Source: Streptomyces sp. NBC_01264
GTDB taxonomy: Bacteria; Actinomycetota; Actinomycetes; Streptomycetales; Streptomycetaceae
Length of the DNA: 64,000 bases
Assembly (NCBI RefSeq): GCF_026340675.1
Contig: NZ_JAPEOX010000001.1
Coordinates: 5,766,001-5,830,000 of the forward strand
Direction: 5' to 3'
Part shown: positions 9,046 to 17,640 of the stretch, one piece after another
Layout of the letters: each line of letters starts with the position of its first letter
Position numbering within the stretch: position 1 is the first letter of the stretch
Notes under the pieces: generated by a model
Databases searched by the model: none
What the model was told of the DNA's origin: nothing
Seen by the model: only the letters and a program-made list of their open reading frames with translations
Position numbers and translations under genes: made by a program

Positions 9046-10291
9046 GGCGCCGCCGCACGCCGTAGGCCAGCGCGCCCAGCGCCAGCACCGAGGCCCCCGT
9101 GACCGTCGACGCGGCGGGCAGCGAGCAGGCGAGCACCACGCAGCCGGACAGTCCCACCGCTGCCACGGCCCGGTCCTTGACACCTGAATCGAGAGTCCAG
9201 GCGGAGGCGTTCGCGATCGCGTAATAGGCGAGCACGCCGAAGGAGGAGAAACCGATCGCGCCCCGCAGATCGGTGGTGGCCGCGAGCACCGCCACCACCG
9301 CGCCCACCGCGAGCTCGGCGTGGTGCGGCACCTGATGCCGGGGATGTACGGCGGCCAGCGCGCGCGGCAGATGGCCGTCCCGCGCCATCGCCAACGTGGT
9401 CCGCGACACCCCGAGTACGAGCGCCAGCAGCGAGCCCAGCGCCGCCAGGGCCGCGCCCACCCGGACGACGGGAGTCAGTCCGGGCCACCCGGCCGCGCGC
9501 ACGGCGTCGGCCAGCGGGGCCGCCGACCGCGCCAGACCGCCGGCGCCGAGCACCGACAGCGCCGCCACCGAGACCGCGGCGTAGACGAGCAGGGCGATCC
9601 CCAGGGCGAGGGGAACCGCCCGCGGGATCGTGCGCTCTGGGTCACGCACCTCCTCGCCCAGGGTGGTGATCCGGGCGTAGCCCGCGAAGGCGAAGAACAG
9701 CAGCCCGGCGCCCTGGAGCAGCCCGGCCGCCGCCCAGTCCGAGCCGCCGAGACGGCCGGCGTCGGCCGCGTCGGAGGACAGGCACGCCACCACGACCCCG
9801 GCCAGCACGGCCAATACCACCGCCACGATCACCCGTGCGATCCGGGCGGACTTCTGCACCCCGCCGTAGCTCGCGGCGGTCAGTGCCACCACCGCCGCCA
9901 CGGCCACCGCGTGCTGCTGCCCGGGCCACGCATAAGCCCCGACCGTGAGGGCCATCGCCGCGCACGAGGCCGTCTTGCCGACGACGAAGCCCCAGCCCGC
10001 CAGATAGCCCCAGAAGGGCCCGAGCCGTTCGCGCCCGTACACGTAGGTGCCGCCGGAGGAGGGATACCGGGCGGCCAGCCGCGCCGAGGAGTGCGCGTTG
10101 CAGTACGCCACCACGGCCGCGAGCGCGAGCGCCGCGAGGAGCGCCCCGCCGGCCGCGCGCGCCGCCGGGGCCAGCGCGGCGAAGATCCCGGCCCCGATCA
10201 TCGCGCCGAGTCCGACGGCGACCGCGTCGAAGACGCCCAGGGTGCGCTTCATCTCGTTGTGCGGGGGGTGCGTGGGGTTGGTGGCGTTCAC
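9029..10291 (-). CDS. APC-superfamily amino acid permease
   Basis: This 420-residue integral membrane protein has about 11-12 transmembrane segments. The APC signature is at the N-terminus (GVFDAVAVGLGAMIGAGIFAALAPAARAAG, with the GAMIGAGIF substrate loop), and SSGGTYVYGRERLGPFWGYLAGW follows. The family moves amino acids or amines with protons; the substrate is unknown. It begins 18 bp after the stop of the SulP gene on the same strand, so the two probably form an operon. GTG 10291 has a weak ribosome-binding site; ATG 10252 (MKRTLGVFDAV) is also possible. Confidence 0.88.
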   Translation of the reverse strand: MNATNPTHPPHNEMKRTLGVFDAVAVGLGAMIGAGIFAALAPAARAAGGALLAALALAAVVAYCNAHSSARLAARYPSSGGTYVYGRERLGPFWGYLAGWGFVVGKTASCAAMALTVGAYAWPGQQHAVAVAAVVALTAASYGGVQKSARIARVIVAVVLAVLAGVVVACLSSDAADAGRLGGSDWAAAGLLQGAGLLFFAFAGYARITTLGEEVRDPERTIPRAVPLALGIALLVYAAVSVAALSVLGAGGLARSAAPLADAVRAAGWPGLTPVVRVGAALAALGSLLALVLGVSRTTLAMARDGHLPRALAAVHPRHQVPHHAELAVGAVVAVLAATTDLRGAIGFSSFGVLAYYAIANASAWTLDSGVKDRAVAAVGLSGCVVLACSLPAASTVTGASVLALGALAYGVRRRLTPGL

Positions 10292-10309
10292 GGGCGGAGA
10301 GTAGCCGGG

Positions 10310-11737
10310 CTAGGTGACGCCTTCCCGGCCGGGGACCGGCGTGCGGCCGCGCTCCCAGCCGTCCAGTGCGGTCAGGCAGGCGTGGTCGAGGTGGCGCAGC
10401 CCGCTCAGGTCGAGGTGGACGACGCCGCCGCGGGGCAGTGCTTCCAGCTCGTCGAGCAGTTTGGGCAGCCGCAGGAAGCTGGCGTTCCCCAGGATCCGCA
10501 CGCGCAGTTCGTCGCCCTCCCACACCGGCTCGATGTGGACGTGAGAGGTCTCCCAGGCCGCCTTGGCGACGGCGAGCCCCAGCCCGGCGAGCACCCCCTC
10601 GAAGAGGTTCGTGGCCACGATCGCCGAGGCCGTCGCCACCAGGACGACCGCCTCGCCCCGGTGCGAGCGCCACAGGGCGGCCACCGCCCGCACCGGCAGC
10701 AGCTTCCAGCCGGCGTGCAGCAGCACCCCGGCCAGCGCGGCGAGCGGGACGGCCTCCAGCAGCCCGGGGACGGCCACGGCGAACAGCAGCAGCCAGCCGC
10801 CGTGCAGGATCCGGGAAGCCCGAGTGCGGGCGCCGGCCTCGACGTTGGCGGCGCTGCGGACGATGACGGCGGTCATCGGCAGGGCACCGAGCAGTCCGCA
10901 GAGGGTGTTCCCGAAGCCCTGGGCGACCAGTTCGCGGTCGTAGTCGGTCCGGTCCCCGTCGTGCATGCGGTCCACGGCCGCCGCACTGAACAGGGTCTCG
11001 GCGGAGGCGATCAGCGCGAGCGCGACCACGGTCCCGACCGCCCCCACGGAGGCCAGCACCCCGAAGTCCGCCCAGTCGGGCGGTGTCACCGCTGACAGGA
11101 CGCCCGTGACCCGGACCCGCTCCACGGGCAGCCGCAGCAGCACGGCCGCGGCGGTCGCGGCGGCGACCCCGACGAGCGCCCCCGGGACGAGCCGCAGCCG
11201 GTCGGGCATCCGCCGCCAGGCCACCAGCACCGCGACGGTCCCGGCCCCGAGCGCCACGGCGGTCCAGTCGGCGCGCCCGCCGAGTTCCAGCGCCCCGGCC
11301 AGTTTCTCCAGGGTCCGTGCGGGGGCCTCCACATCGGCCAGGGCGTACAGCTGACCGGCGATCAGCACGAGCCCGATACCGGCCAGCATCCCGTGCACGA
11401 CGGCCACGGAGATCGCCCGGAACCACCGCCCGAGCCGCAGCACGCCCATGGCCAGCTGCACCAGTCCGGCAGCCAGGACGAGTACGCCGAGCGCGGGCAG
11501 CCCGTACGCCCGTACGGCCTCGTAGACGAGCACGGTGAGTCCGGCGGCCGGCCCGCTCACCTGGAGGGAGCTGCCCCGGAACCAGCCGGTGACCAGCCCG
11601 CCCACCACCCCGGTGACGATCCCGAGTTCGGCCGGCACCCCGGAGGCGACGGCCACTCCGACGCAGAGCGGTAGCGCGACCAGGGCGACCACGACGGACG
11701 CCCCGAAGTCTTCACGTAACGTGCCGGGCCCGGGCAT
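10310..11737 (-). CDS. SulP-family inorganic anion transporter with STAS domain
   Basis: SulP/SLC26-type transporters carry sulfate, bicarbonate or other anions. The protein has 475 residues. The membrane domain starts with LREDFGASVVVALVALPLCVGVAVASGVPAELG (about 6-40) and contains the conserved VSGPAAGLTVLV and IASAETLFSAAAVDRM blocks. A C-terminal STAS domain (about 400-465, FLRLPKLLDELEALPRGGVVHLDLSGLRHLDHACLTAL) is cytoplasmic and regulatory. ATG 11737 is chosen because AGGGGGT lies 7 nt upstream; GTG 11770 would add 11 residues. No carbonic anhydrase domain is present. The APC permease follows 18 bp downstream. Confidence 0.9.
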   Translation of the reverse strand: MPGPGTLREDFGASVVVALVALPLCVGVAVASGVPAELGIVTGVVGGLVTGWFRGSSLQVSGPAAGLTVLVYEAVRAYGLPALGVLVLAAGLVQLAMGVLRLGRWFRAISVAVVHGMLAGIGLVLIAGQLYALADVEAPARTLEKLAGALELGGRADWTAVALGAGTVAVLVAWRRMPDRLRLVPGALVGVAAATAAAVLLRLPVERVRVTGVLSAVTPPDWADFGVLASVGAVGTVVALALIASAETLFSAAAVDRMHDGDRTDYDRELVAQGFGNTLCGLLGALPMTAVIVRSAANVEAGARTRASRILHGGWLLLFAVAVPGLLEAVPLAALAGVLLHAGWKLLPVRAVAALWRSHRGEAVVLVATASAIVATNLFEGVLAGLGLAVAKAAWETSHVHIEPVWEGDELRVRILGNASFLRLPKLLDELEALPRGGVVHLDLSGLRHLDHACLTALDGWERGRTPVPGREGVT

Positions 11738-11950
11738 GCGGGAACCCCCTGTCGAGGCGGTGACGGACACCCCTCACCCTGGTGGGCGCACTGCCCGCCG
11801 CCCAAGTGCACACGGAGGGCGCCGCGAGCGCGTACGCCGCTCACGCCCGGCACACACCCACCGAGCGCCGGTCCCACGGCACCGCGCGCAGAGCCCCGCC
11901 CCGGCGCTCGCTCCTGCCCCGCGCCCCGCCTCTTTCGCCGCGACGACCGC

Positions 11951-11981
11951 GGCCCGGCGGTCCTCGAAGGACCGCCGGGCC
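11951..11981 (-). terminator. Hairpin downstream of the YajQ-family gene
   Basis: A perfect 14-bp stem (GGCCCGGCGGTCCT with its complement) encloses a 3-nt loop 34 bp after the stop of the minus-strand yajQ-like gene. There is no T tract, as is common for actinobacterial terminators. Confidence 0.7.
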
Positions 11982-12015
11982 GGCGTGCGGGCTGAACCGG
12001 GGACGAAGCCCGTGA

Positions 12016-12504
12016 TCAGCGGTAGTTCACGAACTGGATCGCGAAGTCCAGGTCCTTGCCCTTGAGGAGGGCCTGGACTTCCTGGAGGTCGTCGCGGCTC
12101 TTGGAGCTGACGCGCAGCTCCTCGCCCTGGACCTGGGCCTTGACGCCCTTGGGGCCCTCGTCACGGATGATCTTCGCGACCTTCTTGGCGTTCTCCTGGG
12201 AGATGCCTTCCTCGATCGTGGCGAAGATCTTGTACTCCTTGCCGGACAGCTGCGGCTCACCGGCGTCGAGCGCCTTGAGGGAGATCCCGCGCTTGACCAG
12301 CTTGGTCTCGAAGACGTCCAGGACGGCCTTGACGCGCTCCTCGGAGTTCGCCTCCATCAGGATCTTCTCGCCGGACCAGGCGATCGTGGCGCCGGTGCCC
12401 TTGAAGTCGTAGCGCTGCGAGAGCTCCTTGGCGGACTGGTTGAGGGCGTTGTCGACCTCCTGCCGCTCGACCTTCGAGACGATGTCGAAACTGGAGTCGG
12501 CCAT
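12016..12504 (-). CDS. YajQ family nucleotide-binding protein (UPF0234)
   Basis: This protein of 162 residues matches the YajQ family length of about 163. It starts [23 protein letters not shown] and contains the family blocks [25 protein letters not shown] and FVNYR at the C-terminus. YajQ proteins have two ferredoxin-like folds and bind nucleotides; some homologues bind cyclic di-GMP, but that role is not shown for Streptomyces. ATG 12504 has an AAGGAG ribosome-binding site. The frame is open 31 codons further upstream without a convincing start. Confidence 0.95.
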   Translation of the reverse strand: MADSSFDIVSKVERQEVDNALNQSAKELSQRYDFKGTGATIAWSGEKILMEANSEERVKAVLDVFETKLVKRGISLKALDAGEPQLSGKEYKIFATIEEGISQENAKKVAKIIRDEGPKGVKAQVQGEELRVSSKSRDDLQEVQALLKGKDLDFAIQFVNYR

Positions 12505-12702
12505 GTGCTGTGGCTCCTTGAAGTCGGTGGTGGCGGCCCCGAAGGGCGCGGCCGGACATCCCCGGACCGCTCCGCAAAGCCTAGCCACCGTGCCCACGTG
12601 CGGTGCTGATCAATCCGGTGGCGAAGCACCCCCGGTCATCGGGTATCGTTTACGTCGTTGCCACGGAGCGCCGCCGCAAGGCGGAAAGATGGCAGCGATC
12701 AT

Positions 12703-12784
<82 letters not shown>

Positions 12785-12794
12785 CGCGAGTGGG

Positions 12795-12834
12795 ACCCTC
12801 GCTCATTGCAGAAATGCGATGGGCGGGGGTTTTC
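12795..12834 (+). terminator. Terminator of tRNA-Tyr
   Basis: ACCCTCGC pairs with GCGGGGGT (one G-T wobble), with further pairing inside, and is followed by a TTTT run directly after the tRNA. Confidence 0.7.
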
Positions 12835-12920
12835 TCGTACCCCCGGAACCGTCGGAACCGGGACGCCCGCCGGAAAACCGCTGGGCGGCGAAGCGGGACG
12901 GGGCGCATGCTGTTCACATG

Positions 12921-12974
12921 ATCAGCATCAGCATCAGCATCAGCATCAGCATCAGCATCAGCATCAGCATCAGC
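12921..12974. repeat. Hexanucleotide microsatellite (ATCAGC)9
   Basis: Nine perfect tandem copies of ATCAGC occupy 54 bp in the spacer between tRNA-Tyr and a small hypothetical gene. Being a multiple of three, the array is open in several frames (Ile-Ser on one strand, Ala-Asp on the other), but no convincing gene covers it. Confidence 0.97.
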
Positions 12975-13005
12975 ACCAACACCGGCACCCGCGGCCGAAA
13001 GGGCC

Positions 13006-13440
13006 ATGGCGCGTAAGGCGCCCTCGCAGGTCCGGTCGGACCTGCCGCACAGGACGTCCCGAGAGGGCGACCGAGCCGTCGTCGTTCCGGGCGTCTCCTC
13101 CCGCACCCTTGTGGAGATCGCCCGCGTCGAGAGCCACCGGTACGAGCCGGGCGCCGCCTACCGGGCCCTGTCCGCCTGGCGCGCGACGGTGTACGGACGA
13201 GGACCGTCGTGGATCATCTACCCGAGCTGGGACGAGGACTACCCGTGCTGCCAACCCGTCTGGGGCGGCGATCACCGGGAGACCTTGGAGGTCCTCTGTC
13301 TTTCGCTGTCCCGTCGCGCCGTGCGGGAGCTGCGGGCCGTACTCGCGCCGCTCGACGCGCGGTTCCTCGCCCGGACGCTCCCCGATCCGTCCGCCCCGCC
13401 GGGTGATCCGTGGTGGCGGCGTCGGCTGGAGAGGGCGTGA
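13006..13440 (+). CDS. Hypothetical protein
   Basis: I do not recognise the family. This 144-residue protein is soluble and rich in Arg, Trp and Pro. The N-terminus is basic (MARKAPSQVRSDLPHRTSREGD), and the central part contains GPSWIIYPSWDEDYPCCQPVWGGDHRETLEVLCLSLSRRAVRELR, which is compositionally normal for a folded protein. ATG 13006 has a GAAAGG-like site close upstream. Codon use is typical of the neighbours, supporting a real gene. It is followed after a short gap by a DUF3574 protein on the same strand. Confidence 0.6.
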   Translation: MARKAPSQVRSDLPHRTSREGDRAVVVPGVSSRTLVEIARVESHRYEPGAAYRALSAWRATVYGRGPSWIIYPSWDEDYPCCQPVWGGDHRETLEVLCLSLSRRAVRELRAVLAPLDARFLARTLPDPSAPPGDPWWRRRLERA

Positions 13441-13500
13441 GGGGCCCGACGGAGCGGGCGCGGGCGCGGGGTGAGCCCATCGGGCGGATCGGGCGTACCG

Positions 13501-13965
13501 ATGTGGCGCTCCGGTCGTTCATCCGGCGTGAAATGGACTTCTGACGCGCGCGGAAAGGTCGGCGGCGGGGTGCTCCTCGCCCTGCTCGGAGCGGGGATCC
13601 CGGCTCTGGTCGGAGCGGCGCTGGACAGCGATGTGGGGGACCCCTACCAGGAGACCCGGCTCTACTTCGGCACCGAGCGGGCGGACGGCCGTCCACCGGT
13701 CGGGGAAAGGGAGTTCATGGGGTTCCTCGAACGGGAGATCACCCCCGCCTTCCCCGAGGGGCTGACCCTCCAGAACGGGCGCGGCCAGTGGCAGCGCGAC
13801 GGGAAGGTCATCCGGGAGATCTCCTACGAGGTGGTGCTGCTGTACCCGGAGAAGGAGGCCGCCGAGCGCGGCGTGCGCATCGAGCGGATCCGGGAGGCCT
13901 ACGAGCAGCGGTTCCAGCAGGATTCGGTCGGCCGCTCCGACGACCGCCTGACCGCCGACTTCTGA
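13501..13965 (+). CDS. DUF3574 domain-containing, membrane-anchored or secreted protein
   Basis: The protein has 154 residues from ATG 13501. A single hydrophobic segment (GGGVLLALLGAGIPALVGAAL, about residues 20-40) is a signal peptide or N-terminal anchor. The rest matches DUF3574 as I know it: YQETRLYFGTERADG, FMGFLEREITPAFPEGLTLQNGRGQWQRDG and AYEQRFQQDSV. The function of this domain is unknown; the protein is probably extracytoplasmic. GTG 13471 would add ten residues and is a possible alternative start. It starts 60 bp after the preceding small gene and may be co-transcribed with it. Confidence 0.8.
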   Translation: MWRSGRSSGVKWTSDARGKVGGGVLLALLGAGIPALVGAALDSDVGDPYQETRLYFGTERADGRPPVGEREFMGFLEREITPAFPEGLTLQNGRGQWQRDGKVIREISYEVVLLYPEKEAAERGVRIERIREAYEQRFQQDSVGRSDDRLTADF

Positions 13966-14037
13966 CCGGGTTCGCCCCCGGCCGGGGTGCCGTTCGCGTC
14001 CCCGGCCGCGGGGCCGGCAAGATCCGAAAGAGATGGC

Positions 14038-14694
14038 CTAGTTGCCCGCCACGTCCTTGACCGCCACCGGTACCGGGGTCGAGCCCGAGATCAGTTCCAG
14101 GGTGAGGCCCGCGGTCGCCGGAGTTTCGAGCAGTTCGGCGAGGACCGCCGCCACGTCGTCGCGGGTGACCGGCCCGCGGCCCGTCTGCGCCTCCAGGCGG
14201 ACCAGTCCCGTACCGCCCTCGTCGGTCAGCGAGCCCGGGCGCAGGATCGTCCACTCCAGGCCCAGCCGGGTGCGGACGTGCTCGTCGGCCTCGCCCTTGG
14301 CGCGGAGGTAGGCGTCGAAGATCTCGTCGCCCTCCCGGCGGGTGTCCGCGCCCATCGAGGAGACCATCAGGAAGCGGCGTACGCAGGCCCGTTCGGCGGC
14401 GTCCGCGAACAGCACCGCCGCGCCCCGGTCCACCGTGTCCTTGCGTCCGGCCCCGCTGCCGGGACCCGCGCCCGCCGCGAACACCGCGGCGTCCGCGCCC
14501 TGCAGGATGCCCGCCACGTGCTCGACCGACGCCGATTCCAGGTCGCACAGCACCGGTTCGGCGCCCGCCTCCCTGAGGTCGTCGCCCTGTGCCGGATCAC
14601 GGATGATGCCCGCGACCTCGTACCCGCGCGCGGCGAGCAGGCGCTCCAGCCGCAGCGCGATCTGACCGTGTCCACCCGCGATGACGATGCGCAT
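14038..14694 (-). CDS. NAD(P)-binding atypical short-chain dehydrogenase (YwnB/YhfK-like)
   Basis: This 218-residue protein has an N-terminal Rossmann motif (IAGGHGQIALRLERLLAARGYEV) and the atypical SDR pattern with FLMVSSMGAD in place of the usual YxxxK site. These proteins bind NAD(P)H and act as reductases or as redox-sensing proteins; the substrate is unknown. Further support comes from VAGIIRDP, PVLCDLES and WTILRPGSLTDEGGTGLVRL. It lies 54 bp downstream of the amidohydrolase gene on the same strand, suggesting co-transcription. Confidence 0.88.
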   Translation of the reverse strand: MRIVIAGGHGQIALRLERLLAARGYEVAGIIRDPAQGDDLREAGAEPVLCDLESASVEHVAGILQGADAAVFAAGAGPGSGAGRKDTVDRGAAVLFADAAERACVRRFLMVSSMGADTRREGDEIFDAYLRAKGEADEHVRTRLGLEWTILRPGSLTDEGGTGLVRLEAQTGRGPVTRDDVAAVLAELLETPATAGLTLELISGSTPVPVAVKDVAGN

Positions 14695-14748
14695 GCCACG
14701 ACCGTACGACGAGCCGGGCGCGCGCGCCCGGGAACATGCGGTGAACCC

Positions 14749-16077
14749 TCAGGGGCCGGGCTCCATACGGCCCTGCCGTGGCAGGTCCAGGGCCACCGCG
14801 ACGGCGGAGTCGCAGTACTCCCGTACGGCACTCGTCCGGGCTACCACCCGCCCGCGGTGGATCACGATCCGGCTGTACGCGAGGGACAGCACGCTCGCGA
14901 TCCGGTCCCCGCGCACGGCGAGCAGTTCCGCCGGGAAGCCGGCCTCCACCCGCACCTCCGGGAGGCCCATCGCCTCGCGGGCCGCACCGGCGACCGAGTG
15001 GTAGGCCTCGGTGGCGCGGAGCCCGCCCTGGGAGGCCAGGAGGTACGCGGCTTCGAGCGGGTCCCCGCGCCCGACCGGGTTGCCCGCGTCGCGCAGGGCC
15101 CCGCTGCCCGCCGCGACGGGTACTCCGGCGGCGCGCAGCAGGCGTACCGGGGCGGTCCGCAAGCCACGCCGCTCCAGGGCCGCGCAATCGCCCTGGGGGA
15201 GGCAGGTCACCCCTACGCCGGCGGCCGCCAGTTGGTCGGCGGCCCGGGTCGCCACGTCCAGCGGAAGCCGGGACAGGCCGCCGCAGGGACCGATGGAGAC
15301 CCCGGGCCGCAGTCCGCCGGCCATGGCCGCGAGCCGGGACAGGCGGGCGGGGTCGTCGCCGTCGGTGTGCAGGTCGACGGGGCAGCCGTGCTCGGAGGCG
15401 AGTTCCAGTACGGCTTCGAGGAAGCCGGTGGGGTCGGGGTCGAGGTCGGGGCAGCCGCCGATGACGGAGGCGCCCATCTTCACGGCGTCCCGCAGCATGG
15501 CGAGCCCGTCGGCCCCGGCCACCCCGGTCAGCAGGCGGGGAACGGCGACGGCGGTGAGATCGGTGAGCCCGCGCAGGGAGCGGCGGGCCTGGAGCACGGC
15601 CTCCAGGGGGCCGAGGCCGTGTACGTCGCCGATGCGGACGTGCGAGCGGACGGCCGTGGCGCCGTGCCCGAGCTGGAGCAGGGCCGCCTCGGTGGCGCGG
15701 CGCTGCACCTCGTCGGGGGCGTAGGAGACGGGCCCCTCGCTGTCCGCGGTCAGGGCGGTGTCCCCGTGGGAGTGGGGCTCGGCGGGAGCGGGGAGCAGCA
15801 GGTAGCCGGTGAGGTCGACGCGGGCGCCCGTGGCGGCGGGCAGGCTGCCGGCCGTGCCGACGGCCTGGATCCGGCCGCCGCCGAGGCGGACGTCGACGCT
15901 CCGGCCGTCGGTGAGGCGGGCACCGGTGAGGAGCAGGGAGGTGGCCTCGGGGGCCGCCGGCCCCGGACTTCCCTGGGTGCCCTCGGGGCCGGGCCCCTGT
16001 CCCTGGCCGTGTCCCTGGCCGCTGCCGGGGCGGTTGCGCGGGGAGTGGGACGGCTGCTGCGGTGGGCTGTCGGACAT
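14749..16077 (-). CDS. Cytosine-deaminase-like amidohydrolase with missing metal ligands
   Basis: This protein of 442 residues has the TIM-barrel amidohydrolase layout. After a Gly/Pro/Gln-rich tail of about 45 residues comes the small beta domain, then EPHSHGDTAL (HxH at 102 and 104), VDLHTDGDD (His238), VSIGPCGGLS and GSGALRDAGNPVGRGD. Compared with cytosine deaminase (CodA) from memory, the active-site Glu217 position is Gly241, the His246 position is Pro265 and the metal-ligand Asp313 position is Gly327. The fold is clear but hydrolysis as in CodA looks unlikely. The protein could be a pseudoenzyme or use a different chemistry. The true start may lie inside the low-complexity tail. Confidence 0.82.
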   Translation of the reverse strand: MSDSPPQQPSHSPRNRPGSGQGHGQGQGPGPEGTQGSPGPAAPEATSLLLTGARLTDGRSVDVRLGGGRIQAVGTAGSLPAATGARVDLTGYLLLPAPAEPHSHGDTALTADSEGPVSYAPDEVQRRATEAALLQLGHGATAVRSHVRIGDVHGLGPLEAVLQARRSLRGLTDLTAVAVPRLLTGVAGADGLAMLRDAVKMGASVIGGCPDLDPDPTGFLEAVLELASEHGCPVDLHTDGDDPARLSRLAAMAGGLRPGVSIGPCGGLSRLPLDVATRAADQLAAAGVGVTCLPQGDCAALERRGLRTAPVRLLRAAGVPVAAGSGALRDAGNPVGRGDPLEAAYLLASQGGLRATEAYHSVAGAAREAMGLPEVRVEAGFPAELLAVRGDRIASVLSLAYSRIVIHRGRVVARTSAVREYCDSAVAVALDLPRQGRMEPGP

Positions 16078-16300
16078 CGCGCTCCTGCGGTGGCTCGGGC
16101 GGTTCCTGGGGCCGTGGCCGCGGCCCGCGGCCCAAGATCACGCAGCGTGCTCAGAGCCTAGGGGGCGGGGATGCTCGCTTCGCGGAAGAGGGCAATAGTC
16201 GTACCGGTGCGTCTGGGTGGACCGGGCGGGGTCCGCACCGAGTGCGGACGGGGACACATCCGGGGCGCCACCCCGAGGCTGGCCCCGAGGGCCGACCTCC

Positions 16301-16380
16301 GGGGCCCGGACCCGACCCGGGGGGCCCGGACCCGACCCGGGGGGCCCGGACCCGACCCGGGGGGCCGGGACCCGACCCGG
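16301..16380. repeat. Four tandem copies of a 20-bp unit
   Basis: The unit GGGGCCCGGACCCGACCCGG occurs four times head to tail; three copies are identical and the fourth has one change. A similar GGGCCCGG motif continues for about 30 bp. No gene function is evident. Confidence 0.97.
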
Positions 16381-16492
16381 GGCCGGGCCCGGACCTGGCC
16401 CGGGGTCCGGCTCCGAGCCCCGCCCGGAGCCCGGCCCGAGGTCAGGCTCCCGGAGCCCGGCGCGGTGCCGGCTGGGAGCTGATCCGGTGCTG

Positions 16493-16681
16493 ACCCGGGG
16501 CCAGGCTTTGGTGCCCTGCCCGGTGCCGACCGGGAGCTGGTCCGGTGCTGGCCGAGATCAGGCTCGGGAGCGCGGCCGGGACCCGACCGGGGGCCGACCC
16601 GGGGCCAGGCTCCCGGTGCCCTGCCCGGTGCCCTGCCCGGTGCCGACCGGGAGCCGGTCCGGTGCTCACCGAGATCAGCCT
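16493..16681. repeat. Diverged direct repeat of about 75-85 bp
   Basis: A block starting CCCGGGGCCAGGCT and ending near GAGATCAG occurs at 16493-16566 and again at 16597-16681. The second copy contains an extra CCCTGCCCGGTG. Copies differ at scattered bases, so the duplication is old or drifting. It lies in the gene-free region before tRNA-Thr. Confidence 0.85.
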
Positions 16682-17373
16682 CCGGAGCAGGCCCGGACCC
16701 GATCCGGGGCGACCGGAGGCCAGGTTCCGGAGCGCGGCCGGGAGACGATCCGGGGCTGACCCGACGCCAGGTTCCGGAGCCTGCCCGGAGCTGGCCTCCG
16801 GAGACTGTTCATGGGACCTGTCCTCGGAGGCAGCCCTTGGAGCTGCCTCCGGAGCCCTGGCTGCCTCCTGTTGCCTCCTGCAGTCTGCTCCCGGTGCTTC
16901 CGGGGGCTGTGCCTGCGGCCAGCCCCCGGAGCAAATCCCGGCCCTGGTGCTCCTGGGGCCGCCGGAGGCTGCACCTACGCCCTTCCTCCGGGGCCCCACC
17001 GCTGCAGCTCCGGGGCCGCGGAGCTCGCCTGTGCCCTCGGAGTCCGCTTGGCGAGCCCGCCCCGAGATCCCGGCCCCACGGCCCCCAGAGCCCGCTCCGG
17101 CGCCCGCCCCGCGGCCTGTCCCGCCCCGCCCCGCGGCCTGCCCCCCCCGGCGCCCGCTCCGGGACCTGCCCCGCCCCGCGGCCTGCCCCCCGGCGCCCGC
17201 TCCGCCACCTGCCCCGCCCGGAGCCCGCCCAGCGGCCCGTCCGCCCGAGGCCCGCTCCGGGAGCCCGGCTCCGGAGCTCTCGGTGCTGCACTCGCAGCCG
17301 TACTGCGCGCACGAAGACCCCGGTGACGAACGCCACGGGTTCCGCGCCCTGTCCCTACGCCTCTACGCTCTGG

Positions 17374-17640
17374 CTCGGCCTGCTCGGCCTGCTCGGCCTG
17401 CTCGGCCTGCTCGGCCTGCTCGGCCTGCTCGGCCTGCTCGGCCTGCTCGGCCTGCTCGGCCTGCTCGGCCTGCTCGGCCTGCTCGGCCTGCTCGGCCTGC
17501 TCGGCCTGCTCGGCCTGCTCGGCCTGCTCGGCCTGCTCGGCCTGCTCGGCCTGCTCGGCCTGCTCGGCCTGCTCGGCCTGCTCGGCCTGCTCGGCCTGCT
17601 CGGCCTGCTCGGCCTGCTCGGCCTGCTCGGCCTGCTCGGC
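17374..17640. repeat. 9-bp minisatellite, about 29.7 perfect copies
   Basis: The unit CTCGGCCTG repeats without interruption for 267 bp. Because the period is a multiple of three, each frame reads as a tripeptide repeat: Leu-Leu-Gly or Ala-Arg-Pro on the plus strand, Ala-Glu-Gln or Arg-Pro-Ser on the minus strand. Perfect copies suggest recent expansion by replication slippage. No flanking gene with a known product includes it. Confidence 0.98.

Noticed and set aside
9320..11095. Plus-strand 591-codon frame opposite the APC and SulP genes
   Set aside because: Shadow frame; the minus strand has clear transmembrane transporter sequences.
13987..16161. 724-codon plus-strand frame opposite the SDR and amidohydrolase genes
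   Set aside because: Gly/Arg/Val-rich shadow without domains; the opposite strand encodes recognisable folds.
17374..17640. CRISPR-like array
   Set aside because: The units are contiguous 9-mers with no spacers and no cas genes; it is a minisatellite.
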